Positions 47,761 through 61,281 of a DNA stretch of 64,000 nt are shown in pieces. Within the stretch, counting starts at the first letter, position 1, and every line of letters begins with the position of its first letter. Both the position numbers and the translations under genes were made by a program. The notes under the pieces are model-generated. The model had not been told where the DNA came from. It did not search any database and saw nothing but the letters and a program-made list of their open reading frames with translations. Location: the NCBI GenBank assembly GCA_035041965.1, contig JAPYMA010000587.1:1-64000 (forward strand). The letters are read 5' to 3'. This DNA comes from Anisakis pegreffii (Eukaryota > Nematoda > Chromadorea > Rhabditida > Anisakidae).

Positions 47761-50564
47761 GTAAGAGTTATTAAGCGTCGCTATATTCAATGAGTGATGA
47801 CATCTGTAGCTCATTGTCTGGAGGAAAAATGAGCGGTCAATTGCACTTATACACATATTATTGTATCTACAGATCATGTCAGATTACTGCAAAATTTACT
47901 GGATTATTCATTTGTTACCTGAACACAAGTCGACATACACTCTTCTCAGAATTACTTTCATTACCTGGTGCTTGGGATTCGCTAAAAAAATCACCAGAAA
48001 ATCATCAGAGGAAAATTCTAGCTAGTATTCCATGGTTCACATGAGCTGAGCACAGTTAGTTGACTGTGGATCCAACCGAATCCAACGAACTTGTAGGATC
48101 AACGAGAATCGTTGGTGCGATAAAGTGAAATGAATATTACATCGGACCAAAAATGCCACATCTTATTCATTTATTCTATTACTATTATGAACTTTTCTAT
48201 TTCATAAATATATTATATTTATTCGCCAGTCATACTATTCGATGGATGCGCATAAATACTTTAGTAATTTGTGTCATTTTATATCTGTTTTCTTCGTTCC
48301 AATACCAAAGAGTACGATAGTTTTGTTGTTGTTGCATTTGTAATGATATGTATGCGTGTTGATACGGTATGCGATATAAAATTCTCTGTGGCATTCGAGA
48401 TGCGTTAGCTGAATGTCGCCAAGAAATGGCGTGTTTCGACGATTAATCATTTTAGTATGCATGCAATAAGCGAATTTATTTGCTTACGCGAACATAATTA
48501 ATTCTCCTTATTTGCTTCGTTCATAGATCAATTTCTGTGTCAAGTGCACATGCCAAAATGTTTTCTAAATTGAAAACTCACGAAAAATATTCAGGAAGCT
48601 TATTCACCGGTAAAATTTAGGAAAATTTGTCAGAATCTAAAAGTGTTTCTCTAATCGTTATCAAAAAATTTCGGAGATTGATTGTGCTAGTCCACGGAAT
48701 CCTTGTTCACTCGTTTCGCTTCTGTCCTGATTCTACTGGTTCTCACTGTATAATAAACAGTACTGAAAAATGGTCGGATCATCATGATGTTATTTCCTAT
48801 TTCGCTTCGAATATCCTAATTTTTGAAATGTAATGCTTTTTATCTGATGCAAAATTCAGTCAGATATAAAATTGCAGAGAATTGACCTAGATCATAGGAA
48901 GCGAGGGAAATGGGTCGAGGCACAAGCCAGTAAACCTAATACAGAATGGATCATGAGTGACTGACCGTCATGAGTAGCTAATAAACACAGTTACATTACA
49001 TTAGGCTGTATTCTTGAAATTTCCTTCCTCAAGTTTGAGTCGATTCGTTTAGTGGAGTCTCATGATCACTTCAACATGATGGTGTGCATTTATGCGAAAA
49101 TGCACGTATAAACTACAGAAGAAACTGATCATCATGCAAATTTAATGGCATTCATGAACAGCAGCGATCGATCGAGTAATAAAACTAAATGATTTGCGAA
49201 CAGGAGGTGAAATGAAGCGTAGAAAATTATCGTTAAGTAGGTGATCGCAACTTAGTTCGATCGCGTATTGCGGATTCTGTCTTTGCTGTTTTCTTCCGTT
49301 CAGTCGTCTTGAAAATTGCACGTTCATTGACGATTGGTTTCCTGAATTCTTTTTTGAATTTCACTTCCCATCGCCTATCTGACGCTATCTCACATTCTCA
49401 ACGTAAGACGTCTGACTGACTCAAAACTTGCGCGCTATAGAGAAAGATATAGTTTTGCTTGTAATCCAAATATCTACCATATCTTCGATGAGCTAGTAGT
49501 TTCTGAAATTTAGTATTTCATAACAAATTAAGCAATTGATCAATTTTGGTCAAATTCTGCAATCAAATTTTCTCATTTATTCTCAAATTTTCGCATTTAC
49601 TCTGATCTGATTTCAAAATTGGACTGGGAATTTATTTGAATACATATGATTTGACAAGTTAACTTTTACTTCTATCATTCCTTTCCCCTTACTTGAGCTC
49701 AGCATTCACTCCTGATAAGTGCTTGATTTGGCCGATTGAACTGATTCAAATGAAAGTAATCTATAGGAATGGTTTTGTTGAGTTCAATAGGTTTTCACAT
49801 GAATCAATGAAATATATCGATTGGATGAGTAAAAGAATTCGCAATCTCGTTTTGGAATCCGCAACAAATACGATTCAACCCGTTTAAAATCAATATTCAC
49901 ATATTGTGTATCCACCAGTTTGGGCGTTCATTTAATGTTTGGTACCAAAATTTCCCTCACATTCAGCATTACTATTGTTGCTGGTCTTGTGGCGAATATA
50001 ACGTGTAAGCGATTTAACTACCTATTCATCGCTATCAAAATGCGCAGTTTACACTCTAAGCAACAATAAAATCATCATAAAACCAGTTTAACGAGAGTTG
50101 CTACCCTGAACGAAATGCGGACATCATCTGGATCAGTTTGGTGCTAACGTTATGATGAATATCACACACTAGCCATAACGCTCACTACAGATCAGTTTCA
50201 TAATAGCATCGATACAGTTGCATTGATTTCTTTTGCACTGAAAACAGCACCTGAATCATATGATATTGCTACATTTTATATTCCATTCAAGAAACAATAA
50301 ATAAATTCTATCAATAGACTGGGCTGTGTGAACAAGAGGTTCAACGAGGTTGATGATGTAATAAGGACAGCGTTCAGCAATTCAAAGCAACTAAAAGAGT
50401 TGAAACGGTAGCGCAAACGATCACAAAAGGTCGTATAAAATATTTAAGTGCTCATAAAATCTCAACAACTTATAAGCATTACGCCTTAAGCCTTGAGAAC
50501 ATAATTCTTCGCGGTTCCGATGCAACACAACAACGACTGCCTCAGTGACCCCTCTTCCTTCGTT

Positions 50565-50585
50565 CAACCAACCAACCAACCAACA
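50565..50585. repeat. CAAC/AACC tetranucleotide repeat
   Basis: About five CAAC-type units lie in noncoding sequence. Confidence 0.8.
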
Positions 50586-52100
50586 CAGCAACTCGCAATC
50601 CTACATAAGCTCACATCGAAGTTGTTTAATCTCGGCTCAGTTCTTCTACGCTTGCTCAAGTTTAATTTATCTGTTAACATATGTAATTCCCACAACATTT
50701 TCGTCCTTAACGTTTGATCTGCTAAGGGCCGTCACTTTTGATTTGTTTACGCGGCGTTTGCGAGCACCTAAAAATCCGATAAATTTTGTTCGACTACAAT
50801 CTGAATTAGCAGGAAAGACGATTAATCCATTACTTTTATTTTTTACTGTAGTCAAACGCACTGAATCCTCATCATTTCGATGCACTGAGTGAGCTGCCGA
50901 AACCAGAATTATGTGGTTAACATTCAAAAATTTTCGGATTTAAATGATTTGCTACAGTGCCTAGGAAATAGCTGATTATTGATTCACTAGAAGTTTTGAT
51001 TTGCGAACACTGATTGCGCAGCATTGAAGCGAATTCTTCCAACGATTTGTGAAGTTCACAATGAGATAATTACCGTCGATACTTCAGCAGAAACTTATTC
51101 GCCAGTTCTACGACTCAATCAATCGTTCACCGAGAAAAATTTCGTTTTAATTTCAGTGACTCAGCGTGTAGTGAACGTAACCAATAATTAGTTGTCTGGA
51201 TGGGATGATTATATGGAATCAAAGACATACGGAACGAATGACAAGCGAGAATTCATTTCATGAAATCAAGAAGAGGTATTTTTCTTGGACTTTTCTCACA
51301 TTTCAAATATTGCATTGGAAATATTATTCAACTGTGTTCATTCATTTCGCAGTTATTAGCTGTCATTTGCTTGTGAATGCTGAAAAGTTGAAGTGAAGTG
51401 ATTGGATTCATTCAACTCCAACTGAATATTAATATGAAAACAAACTACGATAAAGCAGATGTGTTGCAAACTAAACAGATGGTCGTGTTGAGCTTAACAC
51501 TGAACAAGATTTTTGCTGTGTACCTAAATTGAGTGCTGATTCTTTAATGACATTCATCGACGTGTCTTATGATTCTGAGGCGAGAATTGTGTTGATTTGA
51601 AACAACGATAATGCAGATCCGATTATCTACATATCTAGAAATGACACTGCATTGAACGTTTCTCGAACAGTGGTGTACTATTGTTGAACTGAGAAGTCAG
51701 TCCATGACCAGCAAAGCTCAACTTCGCGACATCATTATAACGAACCATTATTCTCCTAATCTTCCCTTCTAGGTCTTAGTTTTTCTGTCACGACCTAAAT
51801 GATAAGTCAGTTATTTTTCTTGTAAGAAATTCGGTGGCGATGAATTTCCGAGATTAAAAAGCTCATTTAACACATAAATAAAAGATAAGCAAGCTGCTGC
51901 ACTGAACCAACCGAAATGATCTACGCCGAAACGAGTTTGACTTTTCTTCTTGTTCGTCTTCTTCTTTGCAAGTGATATGAAGAAAAACCGTTCGAAGATA
52001 AGAAAATGAAAAATATCTAAATTTTTGACTCGCTAAATTTATGGAAATTTTAATTTGATTGCAATAGACGATTGAAGAATAGATGATGGTGAATGAATGA

Positions 52101-52122
52101 ATTGATCGATTGATTGATTGAT
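52101..52122. repeat. ATTG/GATT repeat
   Basis: Tandem GATT units after ATTGATCG resemble the repeat found 3' of ant-1, here in noncoding sequence. Confidence 0.75.
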
Positions 52123-52775
52123 GTTGCATCGATGGATTGATTTTCTTTCGATTGGTCAATTTGACTCTTTCGAAATGTACAATTTGATGGATACTTCACG
52201 TAACGGTTCTAACTGAATTCAGAAGAAGGCTGATGGCAGCCAAACTGAATGAATATTCAAATTTGAAGAGTTATTGATGAGATGTTGTCAATAATGACAA
52301 TAGTAGTAGCAATAACAATCAGACGAAGAGTTATATCGTAATAAAAGTCGTAAAATGTGGTCGAGCCAGGAAGCACTCGAAAGGATGTTACAGATATCGC
52401 TGCGATTGTTTGAGAATAAGGCGTCAGATTGGGTTGTTGCTGGCAAATGAGGCGTGTCATCAGAACATTTTCGGTTACGAACATCACATTTAAATAATAA
52501 AGAGAGGAGGTCGTAATCGCCAGTTCCGGTCCCTCGATTCCGTCTGTACTCAAACCGATTGTGCATCATCTCATAAACATTCTTCCTCATCTGCATAACC
52601 TTAGCGCCCTTTTCCACATTTTGCCATCAATGTATTAGTAGTAAATCAAGGTACGAACAAAATGACACACGCCTATATCCATTGCAAAAAGGCTACAAAA
52701 ACAGCGGCTTTATCGTTTCTTGTACAAAACAGCATGATTTCGGAATTGATCCACATTTTCGAGACTGAATGAGGT

Positions 52776-52829
52776 CTGTGATCTCGTGTGATAGACTGTG
52801 ATCTCGTGTGATAGACTGTGATCTCGTGC
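52776..52829. repeat. 20-base tandem repeat, about 2.7 copies
   Basis: The unit CTGTGATCTCGTGTGATAGA repeats with a period of 20 bases. The first two copies are identical and the third diverges at its end (CGTGCGG). Confidence 0.85.
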
Positions 52830-54267
52830 GGTCAACGGAAAACATCTTGCTAATGGATTAACCAGATTCATTTGGAATGATTGAGTTGGATCCTCTGATC
52901 CGGTATATCTTAAATACCTTGGTGCACTAAGTGATCCATTAAAAATTTCTTGTCCAAGTAGTTTTCGCTCAAGTAGTCTTTAATTGTATCCACAGGTTCA
53001 AAGATCCTGAACTCATTGGTACAATTATTTTCAATGAGGCATGATCCAATCTAAATCGCGATTCACGAACAGCTCAGTGAAGCTCGACTAGAAAGATCAA
53101 TGCACAGGTCCTTTTGCTAAATTCGAATGACACTTATAGTCTAGCAATTAAGACCTCAGAAATCAATTCACAAAACATCTGAACTCTTTGATGGAAATCC
53201 GCATCTCATCGATTTGCCATGGGTTTATGTCAAGAAGCGTACGAATGGATGCAGCAGTCATAAAACTGCTCAATACTGAATTAAGTAGGTGATCGAGGAT
53301 CAAGCAAAAAGTGTTCAGGATCTACTCGATGTACTGTTGCTGTTGTGAGTGCGTTAAGAACTCAACACGATAAAGATTATTATCTCAAGACATCAAAAAG
53401 CTGTTAGATACTTCTTCACTAAAAGCTTTCAAAGTCAACGATGATCATTCACCGAAATCATAATGGTTATGAGCGTGATTTTAATGTGTCATCGGTAGCA
53501 TTAAACAAACAGATCACGATGCGTCAAATAAACAAGCGAATAACACTGACAAGTAAAGGTTTGAATTCAGGTAGGGATATCGAAGGATTACGGTACCGGC
53601 AGAACGAAAAAACAAGTGACGTGATGATAATGTGTTGATGATGAGGAGGTGGATGGTAATTGATTCGAACTGATCAATGCAGCAACAGCAAATAATGAAT
53701 GTCAGCGACAAATAATCCGTATTAAAGGCATGTTTCTAAGTAGCTCTAAGAATAATATCTCTCTCGGCTACGCGCGACAATCAGGCCGATTGCACACGAG
53801 GTAACACACACAGAGACTCGCCATTGAGCGACGGTTAAGTGTAGAAGCCTGAAGTGGTGGCGGTGAGATCAAAGCAATCAGTGAACCTGTTCCCCTTCCG
53901 ATGGCATAAATCAGAACGAAACGATAGAGCGTGTGGGTGACGGAGTTGAGCAGACGTGGTGATTGGACAACAATAGACACTCAGTTGTGAGATGTGAAGA
54001 AGTTGTTGAGAGTTTTGATTTGTTTGAGGTGTTATGGTAATAGGAGGAATTGATGAAGGCAGTGAAGTGCGCTGCTGTAGGATGAGATTGAAAGTATTGC
54101 TAGATGGCTGATAGAGACGAGAGCGATAGAAGTGTGCAAGTTCAGTGTGTAGCAATATAAAAATACGAGTAAAAATGAAATGAATGTATAGAATTTAGAA
54201 TGTGAGTGGAGATTGAATTTAGAGAATTGGTGTGCATCGATAGAGCGCTCTGATGGTGCTGGATTGT

Positions 54268-54310
54268 GATGATGATGATGATGATTATGATGATGATGAT
54301 GATGATGATA
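54268..54310. repeat. GAT microsatellite
   Basis: About 14 GAT units with one TAT interruption. On the minus strand it creates a histidine run in a chance frame (54032-54370). Confidence 0.9.
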
Positions 54311-54475
54311 GTATTGTGCAAAACACCGCAACATCATCCATAAATTGACACATAATAACATTTTTTTCATTCTTTCAACGACCCCCCACTTAGCCTTTTT
54401 TTGAAAAATAATTATGCCGGCCGCAAACGATCGCGGAGAGTGAGAGTAAGCAGCCAGTGAATCAGCACTGATACG

Positions 54476-54499
54476 TTCACTTCACTTCACTTCACTTCA
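54476..54499. repeat. TTCAC pentanucleotide repeat
   Basis: Nearly five tandem TTCAC units lie in noncoding sequence. Confidence 0.85.
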
Positions 54500-55746
54500 G
54501 GCGATCAACAGCAGCCGCCGTCGTGACTTTGAAACGTACAAGAATCTATTATCATAAGAGGATGATCACCATTGCTTGATGGTTAGTTGTCGTTATGTTT
54601 CAATTGTGCCTTTAGCACATAATTTGTTGCTTCCAGATTGATTCCGACTGACTAAATATTTCGGTAGGTTTGTTAGACATTATGTGGAAAGTGTGTCTGT
54701 GAAAGAGACTAGTACCTCTTCAATTGCTGAGAATCGTTTCAATCCGCCTTCAATTGGCTGAAAAACGTAAGTGATAATGAATTGGACGAAATATTTCAAA
54801 GCAATTTTTTTGTCACTCATAGATCATTAAGTTTGAATTCAGCAAAATGCTGATAGTCTAAAGAGCATTGTGCTGATGATGATGAGAAAAACTACAGTGT
54901 AACTTTAAATGACCAAATGGGTGTTTTTCTTAGCTACGCTCAGCTGAGTGTTCCAACATGATGAACGACAAACCATCAAAATATTTTGACGGAGTCAATT
55001 TGGATTCCTTCAAAATATGTTCATCGTTCGGTTTTCTTGAACCTTTTTACCAACAAGCTATTACCAACAAAACTGAGAATATCAATGAGAATTTGTTCAG
55101 CACCTCATTAACACTAAATGAATGTCGGTCTAACTTCTTGATCTCAGAATTTGATCTCAGCATAAATTTCAGCGACGACCTGATTACTGAATTATGAAAA
55201 GCATTTGAAGAAAAGAGCAGATAAAGAAGAAGTTCCAGTGGATGTGCACGATGATGAGAGGAAGTTATGCGGAACGTCCAGAACGATTTCAAACCGAATC
55301 GGTTTCTTTGATAAGACTTGTAAGTACTAACCGACTAATTAAGAAAAACAGGGTGTATCACGGTGTGTGTGTTAATGTTAATTTGATTGTGTATGGTGTA
55401 CAGATGAGCAACGATACGTTTTAGAATGAACTGCATTCAGTCGGATGGACGGCACGTTCAAAGAATTTCGGGTACAATAGGTGTCTGGTGTAATAATTGC
55501 TTTAAAATTTGAATTTTGCTCAGTTTCTTTCGATGAAAATTCGCCAATAAATCATTGCATTAAACGGATTGTTGAAGAGCAATACGGTTTTGAATCCGAT
55601 CCAGAATCGTTGAGTCCAATGAACATTAATGCGCTTCAATGAGGATTGATTTATATCGAATACAGTTCAAATAAACGCGCTTATCACAAATAAATCACTG
55701 TTGTCTTGATGAGGTTTCAATTTTGCAATGCGCGCAGAATTTTCAG

Positions 55747-55884
55747 ACTCCAGGATAGCACGTCGAAGGGACTGCAATGGTCAGGACGCTCATATTTTCT
55801 GGGATCTACTCTGAAGTATCGAGCAGAGATGTGGTCAGATATCAATTTTATGCTGAAGAGCAGCACGATGAAATGGTTCCTGAG
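55747..55884 (+). other. Exon-like segment with strong splice sites
   Basis: A strong acceptor (GAATTTTCAG) and a strong donor (CCTGAG|GTGAGT) enclose 138 bases. One frame is open throughout (phase 2 to phase 2, starting LQDSTSKGLQWSG). A second is open from 55759 and looks more protein-like, with VVRYQFYAEEQHDEMVPE at its end. No partner exons could be identified, so gene and function are unknown. Confidence 0.25.
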
Positions 55885-58800
55885 GTGAGTGTTCTGGTGC
55901 ATTTTTTGTGATCATTTGATCAATAGCTGCATATGGGAGGGTGATTGAGTGATATCGATCAAGCACCTGATGCAGAATTCATAAAGGTGTGTTTATGAAT
56001 TCAGTTTCTGAAACAGAATTCAGCGATCAAGCACGTGAAACAGAACTGAGCTTGTGTGGAACACTAAAATTCCATCGGAAAATAGTTGATAGTTATCACC
56101 AAAATTCTTTATTGTAAGTTCTCTGCTAAAGTATCGTCCTTGTTAACTGATCTTTCAATCCGCAGTAAACTACTATAGGTTCATCGTTACATTCTGCTGA
56201 TTTTTCATGCGATACCAACATTCTTCGTCAATTTTCGGTTTGTCTCAAAAAATATTCAAATGATTACTGAGCATCTTAACATCAAGAGTACAGAAAGTAG
56301 AGTTCACTTGATCCACTTCATGAAGCCATTTCTGAGAGAGAATCTGCCATCTACTGATTTCATCCAGATATTGCTTCGTGATCAACTAGTCACAGTTCAG
56401 TGATGAAATTTGCTATTGTATAAACCGCTAAAGAATCCGATTGATACGGTTGCTGATATTAAGACTACTGAGCGCAGCAAGTTTGCGTGAGGATATTCAA
56501 AAAGTTTTCGTTGAAATACAACGAGAGCCGGCGCGAATCAAGAGTGGTTTCTTTTCAAGACTTCACGACGGCATGACGAGAAACAAATAACCTTCATCGC
56601 TTTTTGCCGTCTACAATCCACTTTGATCATAGCGAACAGTGAACGTAGACAGTGACACTTCGTTTATTAATGTTTTCAGATATATCACTAAGGTGTGTTG
56701 CTCTCACACTAAATTCGTCACCGTAAAAATGACGAAAATTTCTCAAAGTGACAGTCCTCGTGTGTGGGGGAAACAGAACGAGAACGCCGTCGACACATAC
56801 AAACAATGTGCACGAATGATGAAGAATTTTTTTGAACGGTAGCAATAAAATTCTTGCTGAGAGTAAGTATGGCTATAAAATTGTATTTGCTATCTGTTGC
56901 AGTGATCGAACAGTGCTCATAAAATCATAAAATCATCATTATCAACTCTGCAGATGGGCAGATATCTGACGACGACGATGATGATGAACATATGAACATG
57001 AATACATGAATGAGTGTATGTGCATGTGCACGCTGCAGCGGTAAGTGCGCTATTGCCTTTTCCAATAATCTAATCTTAATTAGGTAATTACCACTGTTTG
57101 AATACGTATGTGTTGCTGCTTATGGAAAGGAGTAGTTAATGCTCACAGTCGTTTGACGGTTGATCCATAAAACAATTATGACCTTTATTTTATTGGCCCA
57201 TCTGAATGGTCATTTCTTTGCAGAACATCTGATGTAGCTTTTGACTGATCCAATAAAGCCAATAAAATCTTTTTTGAATCATCACGCACAAACAATGCTA
57301 CATTTCAAGGACAATTCAATTTGGATTCTGATTCCTTAATGTTGTCCCAATTTCATTAACATTCTTCTCAAAACAAGGGGTCTATTGAAATTTTCGAAAA
57401 AAAAATAAATGTATTCAATTGAATACTTACAATGAGAATGCATCCGTCCGTTTGGAATGAGTTGTGAATGTGACAAGAGGTGTTATTGAATAATTTGCTA
57501 ATCGCAACTAAGAATTACATGATTTATTTTTTTAATTTATAGAGGCATATGAAAAAAAACGAAGTGATAGTTCACCTATGACTGCATGCATCAAGTTGAT
57601 ATTTCTAAAATCAAATGCCTTAGTGACCAAAGAAAACGATAGCAGTAAGGTGTGGCTTATATCTGTTAATTCCATGTTAGCTTCGACGATTCTTAAATAT
57701 TGAGTTCTCATATTCTTCTAATGGAAGTAAGACACCATATCAAAGCATTCACTAGCAGCAGCGTTCTGAGAAATCTGCATTACAAAATTCAATGTAGTCC
57801 AAAAATTTCAGCAATGCTCAAATATAGCTTGACCGTAACCTAAGAGCGCAGTCACACTTTTCATTCAGATTTGTTGCATTAGAGAGAGAAAGTTTATCAA
57901 GAAGTCTCTCAAACTTATGAATTTTCAGCTTTTTAATTAGCTTGGATCGCCATTTTGACTAAATTTGTGCATGGCCGAGCTCGGTTGAATGATCAAAATT
58001 CGTGGCTGGCAAAGTCAGCGATAACTAACGAACGAAATCAATGAGTTATTATCGAAAATCTTCGATTGGGCAGCAATCTCGGCTCAGTAAGCAAATAAGC
58101 GTCTTGTGATCTGTTTAACGACATCCATTTGGGGTTTTTGCAGTAGATTAATGACGTTTTTAATTCCAGATGACATCCAAATGAGTGATTCATACTACAT
58201 GAACGAATGCGTTTTTGATCAAATAAGAACATGGAATGAGTTCTTAGTGAGTAGATCTCAACATGATATCAAGATAACATGAACTGAAAGTTTACGATTG
58301 GATTTTGCGCAGGCATATTACGATGGTCCAGATTAGAGAAGATGCACGACAATTTGATATGGATGAGTGAGATGGATGAATGTGTGATTCTAATAACCAA
58401 TAAACGAAATTTATGACCACCAATCCAGTAGCACGACGAAACATGTTCATCTCGGAGTGGAAAAAAGTGTCATAAATGTAATTTGAATAAAATTCGTCAC
58501 AGATTCGTTCACTTCATCGGATTTAGGTTTTTAGAAACGAATAATACTGATAGCCTAGGCTTCGGATAAACTGATGAATCTCTTGAAAATGAATCTTGAA
58601 AACTCACAAGTCCATATATTAGTTTTTCGATATCAGAGCATTTCACTGAAAAATTACTGCAAACGGATTGTTGGATTATGTTAGTTAGTATGCTCATCAA
58701 CTCATTCCGGGAAAAAAAAAAGAAGCAATGCAAACGAATAATTGTTTAGGATGAGATTATAAGAACATTTTTGGAAGCCGTTCTATCAGCAGCAATAAGG

Positions 58801-60246
58801 ATAATGTATTATTAGTATAAATAAGTAGAAGCATAAAGTATCAGCTCACAAACACACATAAACATTCATACACTTTTGCGTTCATTCCTCACATTAATTT
58901 CATTACTCTTTATTCGCATCCACTTCACTTTCTTCGAAAAATGCTTCTTTCATCGTGCCGCTAGCCACACCGAACCAACACCCGTACGTACAGCGAAACG
59001 GCCAAAAAAAAAACCGTATGAATCCATTTTGTGCCTCCTCAAAACACTTCACATGTATATTGGCTAATAGCTAATTGATTCCAATATGAATATCACTCGT
59101 GCTAATACTTTTGCTCCTTTCGAATTTCAATACTATGTCTCGTATAATACAATCCTCCGTGATACTGTCATTATTACCATTTGTGTTCGATTCTATTTAA
59201 TTTTTCGGTTGGTGCCGTCAATACCATACCACAATCTTTTATTCGCGTTCATATGAGTATTTGCTGGCAAAGTCGCTATGGATTGATGGTTTATTTTTCC
59301 TGTACATTAGTTTTTCCATATTTCGTCATAACATTGAAATATTCGCGTTAATATAAGTAGATGTACTGAATGGAAATTTCAATTGACGGATAAGGACTAT
59401 TCATCCACGTTTTCCACTTTCTTTAGCACTAATTAACAGTAGTGATGGTAACCAATCGAACGTAAAATTGATTAGGTCAGAAACCATTTTTGCAGTCTTG
59501 GAAATCGCTTATGCCGAATGAATTCCGAAACTTTGGAAAGGATTAATTATCGCAGTCTCGAAGTAATCACCAAAAATCGTCAGTTCGGCCACAATCAGAA
59601 ATTCGATCGATAGCCATCAATTGTAGATCAGAACAGAAATAAAACAGCTCACGATCCAGGCAACTTATTGCATTTGGATTGATGTGCAGCGTTAGATGAC
59701 GCTGATCGTCTCTGTCCTGTCAATCCATTACGGTAGTGCTGGAAAACTGAACGATGATTCGCTAACTTAAAATGAAATTCACTGCAAATCCCAATTGCTG
59801 ACTTTCATCAATTCAACTTCATTCCAAATCATCCGAGACCAACAAATTCTGCCAAATTGAATAAATTCAAGTTGTGCGATCCATTACATCAAACTGAGAG
59901 TTCTATCCATTTGACTTAGTCATCTGCATCACATCCAAACAGACTCTACCTGATTTGGGTTAGCTCCAAACCTATAATTTCGCAGTAACTATCGCCTAGT
60001 TTAGAGGCGTGAGGTGGGGTGTTGTCTCAGCATCTGTTACGACCACAATTTGCGCACATATAGGTGACTGAATGGATCAATAGATATACTGAAGGATATG
60101 AAACGAGTGAAATGATTATCTCATCGTATGGTTGGAGCCCATAAGGCCATAAGGAGGATTTAATGTGCGAAGTTTATGCGCGTTTCAGCTCATAAAAGCG
60201 CACCATAATCGAGTTAAATGGAACGTTTATTCGAAGGTTAAATTGA

Positions 60247-60252
60247 TTTATT
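60247..60252 (-). terminator. Poly(A) signal after the small minus-strand gene
   Basis: TTTATT on the plus strand is AATAAA on the minus strand, about 120 bases after the stop at 60371. A second copy lies at 60226-60231. The spacing supports the reality of the gene at 60966-60371. Confidence 0.45.
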
Positions 60253-60370
60253 GGCGACGACGTTCACTTCGAATGCATTCAGAAAGACGAAGTAAGTGGT
60301 CATAATATTCTCAATGATGGCCTATAGTTAAGGAACGATGCCGAAGAAGATGAAGTGGGTAGGTAGGTAG

Positions 60371-60966
60371 TTAATGCGCCGCATCAGCATCACACCCCGA
60401 ACAGCCATCATCTGAATCATCATCGAAATTCATTTGCAGTTTCGGTTTATGCCAATGCCATTTCTTGGTTTCGTTCGCACTGGTTTGCTCTGAGTGCTGC
60501 TAGATGATCCACCAGTAGATCTCTTTTAGTAATGTTCATCGAGTCATATTTCTTCAAAGTTTCATGCATTTTTCTAACGCGATATCACTTTGCGATGCTT
60601 CATCAAATGACAAGCCTTATCAAGATTATGTTTCCTACAATAGTCTCATGGCGAATTCAAACTGCTTATCTTACCAGCTAGCAATTTCGATGTCAATTCC
60701 TTTGGTTCCCTATTTCTCATCATACTCGTTTTTCTGATTATCATAAGCCGAATTTCTCTCCGTTTGATAACAATACGCGGCAAAGTCTTCCTGATATTAT
60801 TAGAGAAATCCTTATCAGTATTATTTGAATTTACCAATGGGTTCGCAACGGTATTCCATGGAGTGCTCATGCGATCGGTACATTTATATGTGATCATGAT
60901 ATGGCAAAAGTAGGAACTTAAGAAACCTATCGCTAAGAATATTCGAACCATATTCAAACTACTCAT
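60371..60966 (-). CDS. Putative small secreted protein, two exons
   Basis: The proposed CDS is 60966-60675 joined to 60489-60371, 411 bases and 136 residues. The donor is GCTG|GTAAGA and the acceptor CACTCAG, with phase 1 meeting two bases to give glutamate. The N-terminus has a hydrophobic stretch IFLAIGFLSSYFCHIMI (residues 9-25) that could be a signal peptide. Lys-Arg-Arg at 68-70 is a possible proprotein cleavage site. The end is distinctive: a Trp/His/Lys segment KKWHWHKPKLQMNF, then an acidic DDDSDDGCSGCDADAAH. An AG lies directly before the ATG (GATCAG|ATGAG), a possible trans-splice site, and poly(A) signals follow. I do not recognise the family. The first-exon frame alone is within chance length, so the splice model and acidic end carry the case. 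Alternative acceptors at 60499 and 60496 would put the frame differently. Confidence 0.4.
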
Positions 60967-61257
60967 CTGATCTACTAGTGCTCCTAGTACGATATTGCCG
61001 TTCAACACGCAAACATTATAACGATTATAAAGATCTGAACTTCTTGGTCTCTGATTCAGATACTTCGTCTACCTACGCATTTGTAACGCTCACCAAATTG
61101 ACCGAAGTTTTAGTCTCATGCGCAAGTTGGCAAGTGTTGCCCATGATCACACTGCTAAGTGAATGGTTCATATTCTCTGATGAGTGCACTTATTTGCACG
61201 TTTAATGACTCACATTAGTTATCATCACTCAATAGGGTTGAACTTTCGCAACGGCAA

Positions 61258-61281
61258 CAGCAGTAGCAGCAGCAGCAGCAG
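61258..61281. repeat. CAG microsatellite
   Basis: Imperfect CAG units with one TAG interruption in noncoding sequence. Confidence 0.85.

Larger units (their letters stand above)
37621..60246. other. Long region with no supported gene upstream of egl-5
   Basis: These 22 kb lie 5' of the Hox locus. They contain many chance frames of 60-115 codons on both strands and several microsatellites. Two exon-like segments (47731-47760 and 55747-55884) are listed separately. No third homeodomain was seen on either strand: I looked for the WFQNRR-coding pattern. The region is a natural place for Hox enhancers, but no element can be proved from sequence alone. Confidence 0.5.

Noticed and set aside
50545..50927. 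Overlapping frames of 115 codons (+) and 86 codons (-)
   Set aside because: They overlap on opposite strands, start in a CAAC repeat and lack splice sites or motifs.
54032..54370. Histidine-rich minus-strand frame
   Set aside because: It is created by the GAT microsatellite at 54268-54310; the rest has no motif or splice support.
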